Below, in pieces: positions 50,358 through 62,700 of a stretch of DNA of 64,000 nt. The DNA comes from Ga0077530 sp046293075. GTDB lineage: Bacteria > Pseudomonadota > Alphaproteobacteria > Rhizobiales > Hyphomicrobiaceae. The first letter of the stretch is position 1, and the number at the start of each line of letters is the position of its first letter. A model generated the notes under the pieces. That model did no database searches. It had not been told where the DNA came from and worked only from the letters and a program-made list of their open reading frames with translations. The stretch is from the NCBI GenBank assembly GCA_046293075.1, contig JBKBPL010000020.1, forward strand, positions 17,210 through 81,209. Reading direction: 5' to 3'. A program made the translations under genes and the position numbers.

Positions 50358-50720
50358 CTAATTGTTCGCGCTGCGGCCGCCGCCCTTGCAGTAGCCCTTG
50401 TCCGCGCCGGTTGAAATGCAGATCGTGAACTTCTTGAACTTCAAGTGGATGATCAGCTTCTGCGGACCGGGGCCCTTGCCGGTCAGGTCGTTCATGGCCT
50501 GATCGGCGGCGCTGCGGGCTTCGGCCGGGCTGAGCCTGACGCCCTGCGCTTTGGCTTGGCGCAGGATCTCCTGCTCCACAAACGATCTGCTGAGCATCTG
50601 GCGATCCGCCGAGATGGCGACACTGGCACGCGATGCGGCCGTTGCGGTGAGCGTCGCGGCGACGCAGAGGACCGCGGCGAGCGCTGAGGACGTCAGTCGG
50701 AATCGGCGCTGGTTGAACAT
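50358..50720 (-). CDS. Small secreted protein, unknown function
   Basis: 120 aa from the ATG at 50720, which has a strong AAGGAGA site; a longer open frame upstream lacks one. Residues 1 to about 32 are a signal peptide ending TAASRA. The mature part has an amphipathic helical section (RSFVEQEILRQAKAQGVRL) and a basic end with Cys101 and Cys111 in KKFTICISTGADKGYCKGGG. I recognise no family. It is paired with another small secreted cysteine protein 47 bases upstream. Confidence 0.7.
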   Translation of the reverse strand: MFNQRRFRLTSSALAAVLCVAATLTATAASRASVAISADRQMLSRSFVEQEILRQAKAQGVRLSPAEARSAADQAMNDLTGKGPGPQKLIIHLKFKKFTICISTGADKGYCKGGGRSANN

Positions 50721-50767
50721 GGCTGTCTCCTTGAGATTGTTACGGGTCTTGATTCGCTGAGCTCGGA

Positions 50768-51070
50768 TCAGGCCTTGCAGGGCCGGGCTCTTGCGGTGCA
50801 CTTCCACTTCACGCCCGAACGGCTGCACTGGTAGGACTTGTTCGCAGCCATCATGTACGTGGACCACACGAAGCCCTCGTTGTTGAGGACCTTGCGGTGC
50901 CAGTGCCAGCGCGCGCTCACGCGGGCCGCGAGGTTCGTGAGCTTCTTCTCGCCTGTGGCAGAGACGCTGTAGGGCTTGCAGGTCTTTGCGGCTGCGGGAG
51001 CCGCCAGCATCGGCATCGCGGCGATGAGCGCGGCAAATGCCAGGGACGCTTTGAGAGTGCGAGAGCTCAT
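50768..51070 (-). CDS. Small secreted four-cysteine protein, unknown function
   Basis: 100 aa. The start at 51070 has AGGAGGAGG a few bases before it. Residues 1-28 are a signal peptide (cleavage after APAAA). The mature peptide is basic, Trp-rich (WHWHRK, FVWS, KWKC) and has four cysteines, Cys31, Cys82, Cys91 and Cys98, enough for two disulfides. It appears to be cotranscribed with the following secreted protein gene. No family is recognised. Confidence 0.7.
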   Translation of the reverse strand: MSSRTLKASLAFAALIAAMPMLAAPAAAKTCKPYSVSATGEKKLTNLAARVSARWHWHRKVLNNEGFVWSTYMMAANKSYQCSRSGVKWKCTARARPCKA

Positions 51071-51269
51071 TGTTCCTCCTCCTGTCGAGATTTGCTGCCC
51101 GGTGACGGCTGGGCTTGGCCAGCGGGCCCGGTTGCTCATGTGTCGCGGGAAAGTGCGGGAAGGTTCACTGCAGCGTCAGCATTCTCGGGTGCACTGCACG
51201 GCGCGCATTTGGCTGTAGCGAGAAGGGGCGCAATACTGGCGCTGTCGCAGCGCTTGCCGGAGGACGCCC

Positions 51270-52085
51270 GTGCAGATCATCGACGCGCAGATCCATCTCT
51301 GGTCCGAGGGCACGGTCGTGCCGCCGCACCGTACGACGCCCTATCTGATGGATGAGGCACTCGCCGACATGGACGCGGCCGGCGTGACCGGCGCCATTAT
51401 TCATCCACCGAGCTGGGATCCGCATTCGAACGAGCTCGCCATAGCGGCCGCGCAGGCGCATCCCGAACGCTTCGCAATTCTGGGGCGCATACCGCTCGAC
51501 GAGCCGGACAAGCGTCCGCTGATCGAGACCTGGCTCGAGCAGCCCGGCATGCGCGGGCTGCGCTACACGTTCCTGAAGCCGCACATGAAGTCCTGGCCGC
51601 ACGACGGCACGATGGACTGGCTGTGGCCGGCGGCCGAGCGTCTCGGCATTCCGATTGCGCTGCTCGCGGGCGACTTCCTGCCGCTCGTGGGCCGGATCGC
51701 CGAGCGCCATCCGGGCCTCAAGCTTATTGTCGATCATTTCGGCGTGCGGCGGCTCAATGTCGATGACGCGGCGTTCGTAACGATGCCGGACGTGCTCGCG
51801 CTCGCGCGCTATCCCAATGTGGCGGTGAAGGTGACGGGCGGACCGCAATACGTGAGCGATGGCTACCCGTTCAAGAGCCTCACGCCGCGCTATAGGACCA
51901 TCTACGACGCCTTCGGACCGCGCCGCATGTTCTGGGGCACGGACATCACGCGCATGCCGTGCATGTGGCGCGCGTGCGTCACGGCCTTCACCGAGCACCA
52001 GAGCTGGATTCCGGCTGCGGACCTGCCGCTCATCATGGGACGCGGTATTGCCGACTGGCTCGGCTGGGAGCGCAAGTGGGATTAA
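51270..52085 (+). CDS. Amidohydrolase-2 family metal-dependent hydrolase
   Basis: 271 aa from a GTG start with GGAGGAC site. TIM-barrel of the amidohydrolase-2 (L-fuconolactonase/ACMSD-like) family: the first-strand motif IDAQIHLW in place of the usual D.H.H, KLIVDHFGVR at strand 6 and FWGTDITRMPC holding the metal-ligand Asp. Substitution of the first His by Gln is common in this branch. Substrates in the family are lactones or aromatic acids; none is indicated here. It converges with cysQ, overlapping by 4 bases. Confidence 0.88.
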   Translation: MQIIDAQIHLWSEGTVVPPHRTTPYLMDEALADMDAAGVTGAIIHPPSWDPHSNELAIAAAQAHPERFAILGRIPLDEPDKRPLIETWLEQPGMRGLRYTFLKPHMKSWPHDGTMDWLWPAAERLGIPIALLAGDFLPLVGRIAERHPGLKLIVDHFGVRRLNVDDAAFVTMPDVLALARYPNVAVKVTGGPQYVSDGYPFKSLTPRYRTIYDAFGPRRMFWGTDITRMPCMWRACVTAFTEHQSWIPAADLPLIMGRGIADWLGWERKWD

Positions 52086-52909
52086 GCGCGCGGCGGGATC
52101 GGGTGCGGTGTCCCCCAGGCGACGAAGTGGGGATTGCTGAGGGTGGCGGGCGTGTTGCCGTAACGGAGCGGCTGACCATCGAGGGTGGTGACGCTGCCGC
52201 CCGCTGCCGAAAGCACGGCATGGCCCGCTGCAGTGTCCCATGCCTTGGTCGGGCCGAGGCGCGGGTAGATGTCGGCTTCGCCGCGCGCGATACGGCAGAA
52301 CTTGAGCGATGAGCCGGCGCTGGTCCGCGAGGCGATGGCGAAGCGCGCGAGGAAAGTCTCGGTCTCAGGCGTGGCGTGGGAGCGGCTGACGAGGGCGACG
52401 AGCGCGTTCGGGTCGGGTGTGCGCGTGCGGATCGGCGCGAGGCCGATGTCGTCGAGCGTGATGGGGCCTTCGCGCGGCGCTACGCGGGCCATGGCGGCGA
52501 CGTCGGTTGCCAGCGTGACATACAGTTCGTCGCAGGCAGGCCCGTAGACAATGCCGAACACCGGTGCGCCATTTTGGACGAGCGCGATGTTGACGGTGAA
52601 CTCGCCGCGCTGGTTGATGAACTCGCGCGTGCCGTCGAGCGGATCGACGAGGAAGAACTCGGTGCCGAGCGCCGGCACGCGTCCGGCCGCGACCGCTTCC
52701 TCCGCGACGATGGGCACGCCCGGCGCGGCCGCCGCAATGGCGGCGACGAGCGCGGCCTCAGCCTCGTGGTCGGCGATCGTCACCGGGCTTTCGTCGGCCT
52801 TGGTCTCGACGGCAACGCCGGTGCGGTAGTAGCGCATCTCGATGGCGCCGGCGGCCAGGACGGCCGGCAGCAGAGCGGACGCAAGTCGCGCGTGATCCAT
52901 GGCCGGCAT
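52082..52909 (-). CDS. cysQ: 3'(2'),5'-bisphosphate nucleotidase, CysQ-type inositol monophosphatase family
   Basis: 275 aa. Metal-site motifs are VAEEAVAAG (Glu), VDPLDGTREFINQRGEFTVN and, near the C-terminus, KAWDTAAGHAVLSAAGG. The REFINQ variant and length favour CysQ, which removes 3'-phosphoadenosine 5'-phosphate, over inositol monophosphatase. The start at 52909 follows AGGGGAAGC; a second Met three codons on and an upstream frame to 52987 are alternatives. It is divergent from chpT across 266 bases. Confidence 0.88.
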   Translation of the reverse strand: MPAMDHARLASALLPAVLAAGAIEMRYYRTGVAVETKADESPVTIADHEAEAALVAAIAAAAPGVPIVAEEAVAAGRVPALGTEFFLVDPLDGTREFINQRGEFTVNIALVQNGAPVFGIVYGPACDELYVTLATDVAAMARVAPREGPITLDDIGLAPIRTRTPDPNALVALVSRSHATPETETFLARFAIASRTSAGSSLKFCRIARGEADIYPRLGPTKAWDTAAGHAVLSAAGGSVTTLDGQPLRYGNTPATLSNPHFVAWGTPHPIPPRA

Positions 52910-53175
52910 TGCTTCCCCTGATGAGTCGCCACTTATGGATTGCGGCGATTCGATGCTGTGCAGCCCGCGCAGCGAGCGATTCGGCACAAGATGCGGCGAT
53001 ATTGCACCAGAGTTCTGTCAATTGCCGAGCATCTCCAGTCCACACTTGGCGCGAATCTCACGGGCGTGTATCAGATCAGGGATTGAATTCGCAAGCGGTC
53101 GCCCGGTTGCGCTCGCGTAGCATTCGCTTGAGCCGGCCCTGGCGTCTGCGCGACACCCTCAGCGAGCCAGAGACC

Positions 53176-53817
53176 ATGAGCCAGCCCGCATTTCCGAACG
53201 ACATGGAGCTTGCGGCGCTGATCGCCAGCAAAGTCTGTCACGATGTGATCAATCCGGTAGGGGCCATCAACAATGGCCTCGAGATTCTGGACGAGGAGGA
53301 CGATCCCGAGGCGCGCGATTATGCGCTCGATATGATCCGCAATGTCACGAGCCAGGCCTCCGCGCGGCTGAAGTTCGCGCGCTTTGCCTATGGCGCGGCG
53401 GGATCAGCGGGCGATGCGATCGATCTGCGGATGACAGAGGAAATTGCCCGCGAGTATGTGAGCAAGGGCGGCAAGCATACGCTCGTGTGGCAGGGCCCTG
53501 CCGGCTACATGGCCAAGGACAAGGTCAAGCTGCTCCTCAACCTCGTCTCGCTCGCGCTTTCGGCGCTGCTCAGGGGCGGCGAGATCACCGTGATGATCGA
53601 CCAACGGCCTGACCATCCGGCGTTCGCGGTGCGCTGCCGCGGTCAGGGAGCGCGCCCGCCCACGCATCTCATCGAGTTCCTGACCGGGCAGAATATGCCG
53701 CCCATCGACGCCCTCACCGTGCAGACGTACTATACCTGCCGGCTCGCGCAGCAGTGCCGGATGCGGCTCGAAGTGCTCCGCGATGGCGCCGACATCGTTC
53801 TGAGCGCCCGCGCCTAG
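53176..53817 (+). CDS. chpT: Histidine phosphotransferase ChpT
   Basis: 213 aa. The DHp-like helical hairpin carries the phospho-accepting His22 in SKVCHDVINPVGAINNGLEI. A degenerate GHKL-like domain without ATP-binding boxes follows (KVKLLLNLVSLALSAL). ChpT relays phosphate from CckA to CtrA and CpdR and controls the cell cycle in alphaproteobacteria, so this gene is a good taxonomic marker. The start at 53176 matches the protein length in the family; the frame is open upstream. The stop codon lies inside a long palindrome. Confidence 0.93.
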   Translation: MSQPAFPNDMELAALIASKVCHDVINPVGAINNGLEILDEEDDPEARDYALDMIRNVTSQASARLKFARFAYGAAGSAGDAIDLRMTEEIAREYVSKGGKHTLVWQGPAGYMAKDKVKLLLNLVSLALSALLRGGEITVMIDQRPDHPAFAVRCRGQGARPPTHLIEFLTGQNMPPIDALTVQTYYTCRLAQQCRMRLEVLRDGADIVLSARA

Positions 53818-53893
53818 TGTGGTTCAGATTCCCAAGTCCGCCACCACTGCGCGGTCGGTGTCGGAGGCGGACTTCGGAATCTGAACCACACTA
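53815..53893. repeat. Long palindrome overlapping the chpT stop
   Basis: An 18-base arm TAGTGTGGTTCAGATTCC (53815-53832) is mirrored exactly at 53876-53893, and an inner 9-base pair AAGTCCGCC (53834-53842)/GGCGGACTT (53866-53874) extends the stem with a single mismatch between. The whole 79 bases can fold into a long hairpin. It may be the chpT terminator, but the size and perfect arms look more like a repeated palindromic or miniature transposable element. Confidence 0.8.
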
Positions 53894-53910
53894 GAAACTT
53901 AGGCTTGCTT

Positions 53911-53980
53911 GTGTCCTTTCGATCGCGAAGTTCGTTCGAGAGCCCGCTGCAGATGGTGACGAACTTCGCGATCGGGACAC
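53911..53980. repeat. Second long palindrome downstream of chpT
   Basis: CGATCGCGAAGTTCGT (53920-53935) pairs with ACGAACTTCGCGATCG (53959-53974), and GTGTCC (53911-53916) with GGACAC (53975-53980), leaving a TTT bulge on the left arm. The loop is 23 bases. It is separate in sequence from the first palindrome, though both have ACACTAG at or just past the right-hand edge. It lies in the 282-base gap before the amidase gene, which otherwise shows no feature. Confidence 0.8.
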
Positions 53981-54099
53981 TAGCGGGGTGCCCCTGGGTG
54001 CCCCGGCAAGTCGGGTTTCCCTTTCACTTTTACAACTCAGTCTGATGGGCATAGCCTTGTCGGCATGGATCCACCCTGCTGGCGACGGAGCGTCCTCAG

Positions 54100-55551
54100 A
54101 TGAAGCTCGATGAATATGCATCCTATGATGGTCTCGGCCTTGGCGAGCTTGTTGCCAAAGGGGACGTGACGCCCAAGGAGCTGGCGCGGACCGCGGCTGC
54201 CGCCATCGAGGCCGTCAACGGAGAGATCAAGGCCGTCGTCGAGACCTATGCCGACCGCATCGACGGTCTCGACGAGAGCACGCTTGGGGCCGGGCCGTTC
54301 CGCGGCGTCCCGTTCCTGATCAAGGACGTGTTCGGCCACGAGAAAGGCCGGCTCTGTGAGTTCGGCTCGCGCCTCTGCCGCGGCATGACCGTCCCGGCAA
54401 GCACGTATTTCGTCGACCAGCTCAAGGCGGCGGGGGTCAACATCCTCGGACGCTCGGCAGCACCCGAGTACTCGATGTCGGCGACGACCGAGAGTGTGAT
54501 GTTCGGTAACACGTCGAACCCGTGGAAGAAGGGCTACTCGGCAGGCGGTTCATCGGGGGGCGCCCAGGCAGCAGTGACGAGCGGCATCGTGCCGATTGCA
54601 CACGGGTCGGACATCGGCGGCTCGATCCGCATCCCGGCGAGCTGGTGCGGCGGCGTGGGCTTGAAGCCGTCGCGCGGGCGCGTATCGATCGGTCCGGTCG
54701 TGGATGAGGGTGGGCTCGGCTTTTCAGTCAACCACATCCAGGCGAAGACGGTGCGCGATGCCGCGACGATGCTCGATTGGGTGTCGAAGCCGCAGATCGG
54801 CGATCCGTTCGTGATCCCGCGGCCGAGCCAGTCTTATGCGTCGTTCGTGAATGCGCCGAGCCCACGCCTCAGGATCGGCATCGTGCTGACCGAGCTGTTC
54901 GGTGTTCCGGTCGATCCCGAAGTCGCGCAGGCGGTTAAGGAGACGGGCAAGGTGCTCGAGGGCATGGGGCATCATGTCGATATTGCCGAGGCCGACTTCG
55001 GCGGGATCGCGACGCTGCACCATATCAACGATATCTTTTTCTTTGGCTTTGATGTGCGGTTAGATGGCTATGCCAAGCGGACCGGGCAGAAAGTCGGGCC
55101 GGATACGCTGGAGCCGGTGATCCTTTCAGTCTATGAGTTCGCGAAGAGCATCACGCCGGCGCGCTTCTTTTCGGCGATGAGCGAGATCAACAGCGCACGC
55201 CGCAAGCTCGCACGCTTCTATGCCGACCATGACGTGTGGCTGTCGCCGACGACGGCGCGGGTCTCGGAGCCCTGGGGAAAATATCACCTGAGCAAGCCGG
55301 GCGTCGATGCCTTGAGCCTTGTCGAGCAGCTCTTCAAGGAGCCGTGCCAGTACACGGTCCCGCACAACATCATGGGCACGCCGGGGCTGTCGCTGCCGCT
55401 CGCCATGCATTCGACGGGCGTGCCGATCGGCGTGCAGCTCGCCGGCCGGCCAGCCGAGGAGCACGTGATCATCGCTCTTGGCGCGGCGCTCGAGCGGGCC
55501 ATGCCCTGGGCCAAGCGCGTGCCCGAGCTGCACGTGTCGAAGGGGAGGTGA
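54100..55551 (+). CDS. Amidase signature family hydrolase
   Basis: 483 aa. The Ser-cisSer-Lys triad is visible: Lys75 in PFLIKDVFG, the cis-Ser in GGSSGGAQAAV (about 152) and nucleophile Ser175 in GSDIGGSIRIPA. The length is usual for the family. It hydrolyses an amide; nothing shows whether this is an aryl amide, fatty amide, nitrile-derived amide or another. No GatB/C genes are near and it is not a GatA by its C-terminus. It converges on clpB with a strong hairpin between. Confidence 0.9.
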   Translation: MKLDEYASYDGLGLGELVAKGDVTPKELARTAAAAIEAVNGEIKAVVETYADRIDGLDESTLGAGPFRGVPFLIKDVFGHEKGRLCEFGSRLCRGMTVPASTYFVDQLKAAGVNILGRSAAPEYSMSATTESVMFGNTSNPWKKGYSAGGSSGGAQAAVTSGIVPIAHGSDIGGSIRIPASWCGGVGLKPSRGRVSIGPVVDEGGLGFSVNHIQAKTVRDAATMLDWVSKPQIGDPFVIPRPSQSYASFVNAPSPRLRIGIVLTELFGVPVDPEVAQAVKETGKVLEGMGHHVDIAEADFGGIATLHHINDIFFFGFDVRLDGYAKRTGQKVGPDTLEPVILSVYEFAKSITPARFFSAMSEINSARRKLARFYADHDVWLSPTTARVSEPWGKYHLSKPGVDALSLVEQLFKEPCQYTVPHNIMGTPGLSLPLAMHSTGVPIGVQLAGRPAEEHVIIALGAALERAMPWAKRVPELHVSKGR

Positions 55552-55562
55552 GAGACGATTTT

Positions 55563-55592
55563 CCCCTCTCCCCGCCAGGGCGGGGAGAGGGG
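55563..55592. terminator. Strong hairpin between convergent amidase and clpB genes
   Basis: CCCCTCTCCCCGCC (55563-55576) pairs perfectly with GGCGGGGAGAGGGG (55579-55592). The 14-base GC stem fills most of the 45-base gap. Only a short T or A tract flanks it, but position and stability suggest a terminator shared by both genes. Confidence 0.65.
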
Positions 55593-55596
55593 ATGA

Positions 55597-58203
<2,607 letters not shown>

Positions 58204-58314
58204 CGGTCCTCCTCGGCGCGCTCCCGCCGCCCCCAATGGGCCCGGTGGAAGCGCCGTCATCGAAAGAATGAGTGTGCAACGCTTGTGCGGCCCAGGTTCG
58301 GCGCCGCACTGTTC

Positions 58315-58342
58315 ATATGGGGTTAGTCCGGCGCCGGAAAAG
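58315..58342 (-). promoter_or_regulatory. Candidate sigma32 heat-shock promoter of clpB
   Basis: On the minus strand CCCCATAT (58322-58315) equals the sigma32 -10 consensus CCCCATNT. CTTTTCC (58342-58336), 13 bases upstream, is a partial match to CTTGAAA. Heat-shock control of clpB is expected from the family; the -35 is weak, so the call is moderate. Confidence 0.4.
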
Positions 58343-58502
58343 GGCCGACCCGAAAGTGCCGTGGCCCGATCTGCGGCGCGGGCGGAGCCCTGCGGCGGTT
58401 GAAAGCTCCGCGCCACACCCTCACATACACCCAAGGGCGAAGGCCCCATTTGAGATGGAGCAAACCGGGCCCCGGGCAAGGGGCGGCAAGGGAGGAGCAA
58501 CG

Positions 58503-59030
58503 ATGGCTGTGCCCATGCGCGATGAAGTTCGCGCGCTGAGTGATGATGAGCTGGAGATGGTCGTGAAGACGCACATCCCGCTCATCCTGGACCTTTCCGA
58601 TGCCGAGCTTGCCGATCTCACCCGGCAGGTGCGCGAGAAGCGCAAGCGCGCCCGCGATATCGCGAACCGCCAGCGCCGCGAGATGCGCGGCAAGGCCGAG
58701 CGCCCCGGCGCGGCCCCGGCGCGCGACAATAGCGGCACCAAGCACAAGGCAGCGGTGCTGGCCGGGGCCTTGAAGCGCCTCAACAACGAGAAGGAGCGGC
58801 GCGCACGGCTTGCGGCGGTGCCAGAGCAGGTGCGCTTTATGAGGAAGGCGCTGCAACTCAAGCGCGCTTCGGGCAAGGGCCACAGCGGGCCCAGCTATCG
58901 TACGGCGTCCAGGGGCATGCGCAATATCGAGAACGAGAAGACCGCGCGCCTGATCCATCCGATGGAGATCGGGCGGGTATCGCAGTTCGTGAGGGCCGCG
59001 CAGGCCAAGCGCGATTGGGAGCGCGGCTGA
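58503..59030 (+). CDS. Basic helical protein of unknown function
   Basis: 175 aa, Lys/Arg-rich. The start at 58503 follows GGGAGGAGCAACG; the long frame upstream lacks a site. The N-terminal 45 residues are acidic helices (DEVRALSDDELEMVVKTHIP). After that come basic segments (REKRKRARDIANRQRREMRG; LKRLNNEKERRARLAA), like nucleic-acid-binding or ribosome-associated proteins. The C-terminus ends AAQAKRDWERG. No family is recognised. It is divergent from clpB and may share its heat-shock region. Confidence 0.65.
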   Translation: MAVPMRDEVRALSDDELEMVVKTHIPLILDLSDAELADLTRQVREKRKRARDIANRQRREMRGKAERPGAAPARDNSGTKHKAAVLAGALKRLNNEKERRARLAAVPEQVRFMRKALQLKRASGKGHSGPSYRTASRGMRNIENEKTARLIHPMEIGRVSQFVRAAQAKRDWERG

Positions 59031-59767
59031 GCCGGCTGCCCGTATCGCGAGTTGAGACATTCTGAGGCGGTGCCGTTCACAGGTTGCGCTACCGGCGCGG
59101 GGATGCCTTCTGCGCTGATGCAGCACCGCCACAGATGCGCAGCCAGATATGCAGGGCACGTCGAGCTCTCGTAGGTCGAAATCGTCGCCGGCAGTCTCTC
59201 TGCACGTGCCCCCTCAACAGGCTTGACAGCATCCTTGATGGGGCGCCGTTCCTGGCCGGCGATCGGCCGCTGCCGCAAATCGGCCGCAAATTGAAGGGGT
59301 CCGCCGCACTGCCGTGCGTCCAATTTCTGTGAGGCGCGCCGGGGGCGAGCTGGTTGTCAACTGGCCGACACACAGCTTCTCCACCGGATGTGCAGGCGCA
59401 CTAGATGTAGTGGCGGGGCGCATAAGCAACCCCAATAGCTCGTGACGAATGCCTACGAATCACCGAGATTGATGACAGCCGATGCGGAGCCCGGATGCGG
59501 GCCCCGTCGGCGGGGGAGCTGAGGGGCTTCGCATCAGGCGGAGCAGGAGACGCGTTTCCGAACGGTGAGCGTGATGAGCACGCGAGTCCATGGCTCGCGG
59601 CAGGGCGCGTCTGCGCGCGTAGCGTCAAGTGAGTGGCGTCGTCCGGTCGTGGGGGCACCGCCGGACTGAGGGACATCAAAACACAATCGCACTGACGAGA
59701 CGCTACCGGGTTTTGTAGCGCGTACCCTTGTCGGCTCTGCAGTGCCCAAGAACGAGCAGCAGGGCAC
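59031..59767. other. 737-base region before nrdJ without a gene
   Basis: No open frame here has a family match or ribosome-binding site. It contains an NrdR-like dyad (59399-59412) and a small hairpin CGCTAC/GTAGCG (59701-59720) shortly before nrdJ. I looked for a cobalamin riboswitch and did not find its B12 box. A long leader of nrdJ or a small RNA is possible. Confidence 0.5.
59399..59412. promoter_or_regulatory. NrdR-like box upstream of nrdJ
   Basis: CACTAGATGTAGTG is a near-perfect dyad (arms CACTA and TAGTG) resembling the NrdR box ACACWATATWGTGT that controls ribonucleotide reductase genes. A second box at the usual 31-32 base offset is not convincing; a weaker relative, CACCGGATGTGCAG, starts 17 bases upstream. 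It lies 356 bases before the nrdJ start, so the promoter would have to be distant. Confidence 0.4.
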
Positions 59768-62700
59768 ATGAAAATCGCACGCGCCTTCACGGAAGCCGGA
59801 AAATCACCCTACGAGCGCATTGCCTTCCGCAAGGCGACCTCCGAGATCAGGAACCCCGACGGCTCGATCGTCTTCCGTCTCGAAGAATTCAGCGTGCCCG
59901 AGCACTGGAGCCAGGTCGCGGCCGACATCCTGGCGCAGAAGTATTTCCGCAAGGCTGGCGTGCCGAAGAAGCTGCGCAAGGTGGAAGAGAGCAGCGTGCC
60001 GTCGTGGCTGTGGCGCTCCGTCCCCGATGAGCGGGCGCTGGCAGATCTGCCGGAGAACGAGCGCACGGGCGGCGAGACCGACGCCCGCCAGGTCTTCGAG
60101 CGCCTTGCCGGCACCTGGACCTATTGGGGCTGGAAGGGCGGCTACTTCACGACCGAGGAGGACGCGCGCGCCTTCTTCGATGAGCACTGCTACATGCTGG
60201 CGAATCAGATGGGCGCGCCGAACAGCCCGCAGTGGTTCAACACCGGCCTGCACTGGGCCTACGGCATCGACGGGCCGGGCCAGGGCCACTTCTACGTCGA
60301 CTGGCAGACCGGCCGGCTCACGCAGTCGACCTCGGCCTACGAGCACCCGCAGCCACACGCCTGCTTCATCCAGTCCGTCGAGGACGATCTCGTCAACGAG
60401 AACGGGATCATGGACCTCTGGGTGCGCGAGGCGCGCCTCTTCAAGTACGGCTCCGGCACCGGTTCCAACTTCTCGCTGCTGCGCGCCGAGAACGAGAAGC
60501 TCTCCGGCGGCGGCAAGTCCTCAGGCCTCATGAGCTTCCTCAAGATCGGCGACCGCGCGGCGGGCGCGATCAAGTCGGGTGGCACGACGCGCCGCGCGGC
60601 GAAGATGGTGGTCGTCGATGTCGATCATCCCGACATAGAAGCCTATATCGACTGGAAGGTGCAGGAAGAGCAGAAGGTCGCGGCGCTCGTGACCGGCTCG
60701 AAGATCTGCCAGAAGCGCTTGAAAGCGGTGATGGCCGCGTGCGTGAACTGCGAGGCCGATGGCGACGCCTGCTTCGATCCGCTCAAGAATCCGGCGCTGA
60801 AGCGTGCGATCCGTGATGCCAAGCGCGATTCTGTGCCGCAGAACTACATCCTGCGCGTCATCCAGTTCGCGCGCCAGGGCTACAAGGATCTCGACTTTGC
60901 GACCTACGACACCGACTGGGACTCCGAAGCCTATCTGACCGTCTCGGGCCAGAACTCCAACAACTCGGTCCGCGTCAGCGACGAGTTCCTGAAGGCCGTG
61001 GACGAGGATCGTGAGTGGGCGCTGACCGCGCGCCTCACGGGCAAGACCATGAAGACGGTCAAGGCCCGCGATTTGTGGGAGAAGATCGGCTATGCGGCCT
61101 GGGCCTCGGCCGATCCAGGTATCCAGTTCCACACCACGATCAACGACTGGCACACCTGCCCGAAGTCGGGCCCGATCCGCGCGTCGAACCCGTGCTCGGA
61201 GTACATGTTCCTTGACGACACCGCGTGCAATCTCGCGTCGCTGAACCTGATGCGCTTCCGCAAGGCGGACGGCGCATTCGACGTCGCGGCCTACGAGCAC
61301 TGCTGCCGCCTCTGGACAATCGTGCTCGAGATCTCGGTGATGATGGCGCAGTTCCCCTCTCGCCAGATTGCGGAGCTTTCCTACCGCTACCGCACACTCG
61401 GCCTCGGCTTCGCCAACATCGGCGGCCTGCTCATGGCATCTGGCATTCCCTATGACAGCGCCGAGGGCCGCGCGATCTGCGGGGCCATCTCGGCGATCAT
61501 GACCGGCGTCGCCTATGCGACCAGCGCCGAGATGGCGGCGGAGCTTGGGCCTTTCCCCGGCTTCGAGCCCAATGCCGGCGATATGCTGCGCGTCATCCGC
61601 AACCATCGCCGTGCGGCGCACGGCGCGGCCGGCGGCTACGAGCAGCTCAGCACCGACCCCGTGCCGCTCGATCATGCCGCGCTCAAGGATCGCAATCTCT
61701 CGGGGGCGGCGCGCCGTGCGTGGGACCGGGCGCTGGAGCTTGGCGAGGTGCACGGCTATCGCAATGCGCAGGCGACGGTGGTGGCGCCGACCGGCACGAT
61801 CGGTCTTGTCATGGACTGCGACACGACGGGCATCGAGCCGGACTTCGCGCTGGTCAAGTTCAAGAAGCTTGCCGGCGGCGGCTACTTCAAGATCATCAAC
61901 CAGTCCGTGCCGGAGGCGCTGCGCACGCTCGGCTATTCCGAGGCCGAGATTGCCGAGATCGAGGCCTACGCCGTCGGCCATGGCTCGCTGAAGCAGGCGC
62001 CGGGCATCAACCACACGACGCTGCGCGCCAAGGGCTTCACCGACGAGGCGCTGGAGACGCTCGAGGGCGCGCTCAAGACCGCCTTCGACATCAAGTTCGC
62101 GTTCAACCGCTTCACGCTCGGCGAGGACTTCCTCAAGAATGCGCTGAAGGTGCCGGCTGAGAAGCTGCTCGATCCGACGTTCGATCTGCTTGCCTTCCTC
62201 GGCTTCTCGAAGAAGGACATCGAGGCCGCAAACAACCACGTCTGCGGCACGATGACGGTCGAGGGCGCGCCGTACCTGAAGCCCGAGCACCTGCCGGTTT
62301 TCGACTGCGCCAACCCGTGCGGGCGCATCGGCAAGCGCTTCCTTTCGGCCGAGAGCCACATCCGCATGATGGCGGCGAGCCAGCCGTTCATCTCGGGCGC
62401 GATCTCGAAGACGATCAACATGCCGAACGACGCGACGGTCGAGGACTGCAAGGAGGCCTACAAGCTGTCGTGGAAGCTCGCGCTCAAGGCCAACGCGCTC
62501 TATCGCGACGGCTCGAAGCTCTCGCAGCCCTTGAACGCGCAGATCCTTGCCGACGATCCCGAGGAAGCGGAGGACGTGGCCGCCGAGCTGACGGCCGATC
62601 GCCCTGCGCAGCAGCGCGCGGCGGTCGCGGCCGAGCGCATTGTCGAGCGGATCGTGGAGCGGGCGCGCGAGCGCGAGAAGCTCCCGGCGCGGCGCAAGGG

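Noticed and set aside
59401..59767. Cobalamin riboswitch before the B12-dependent reductase
   Set aside because: I looked for the B12 box and the conserved core around it and found neither; class II reductases often lack such control.
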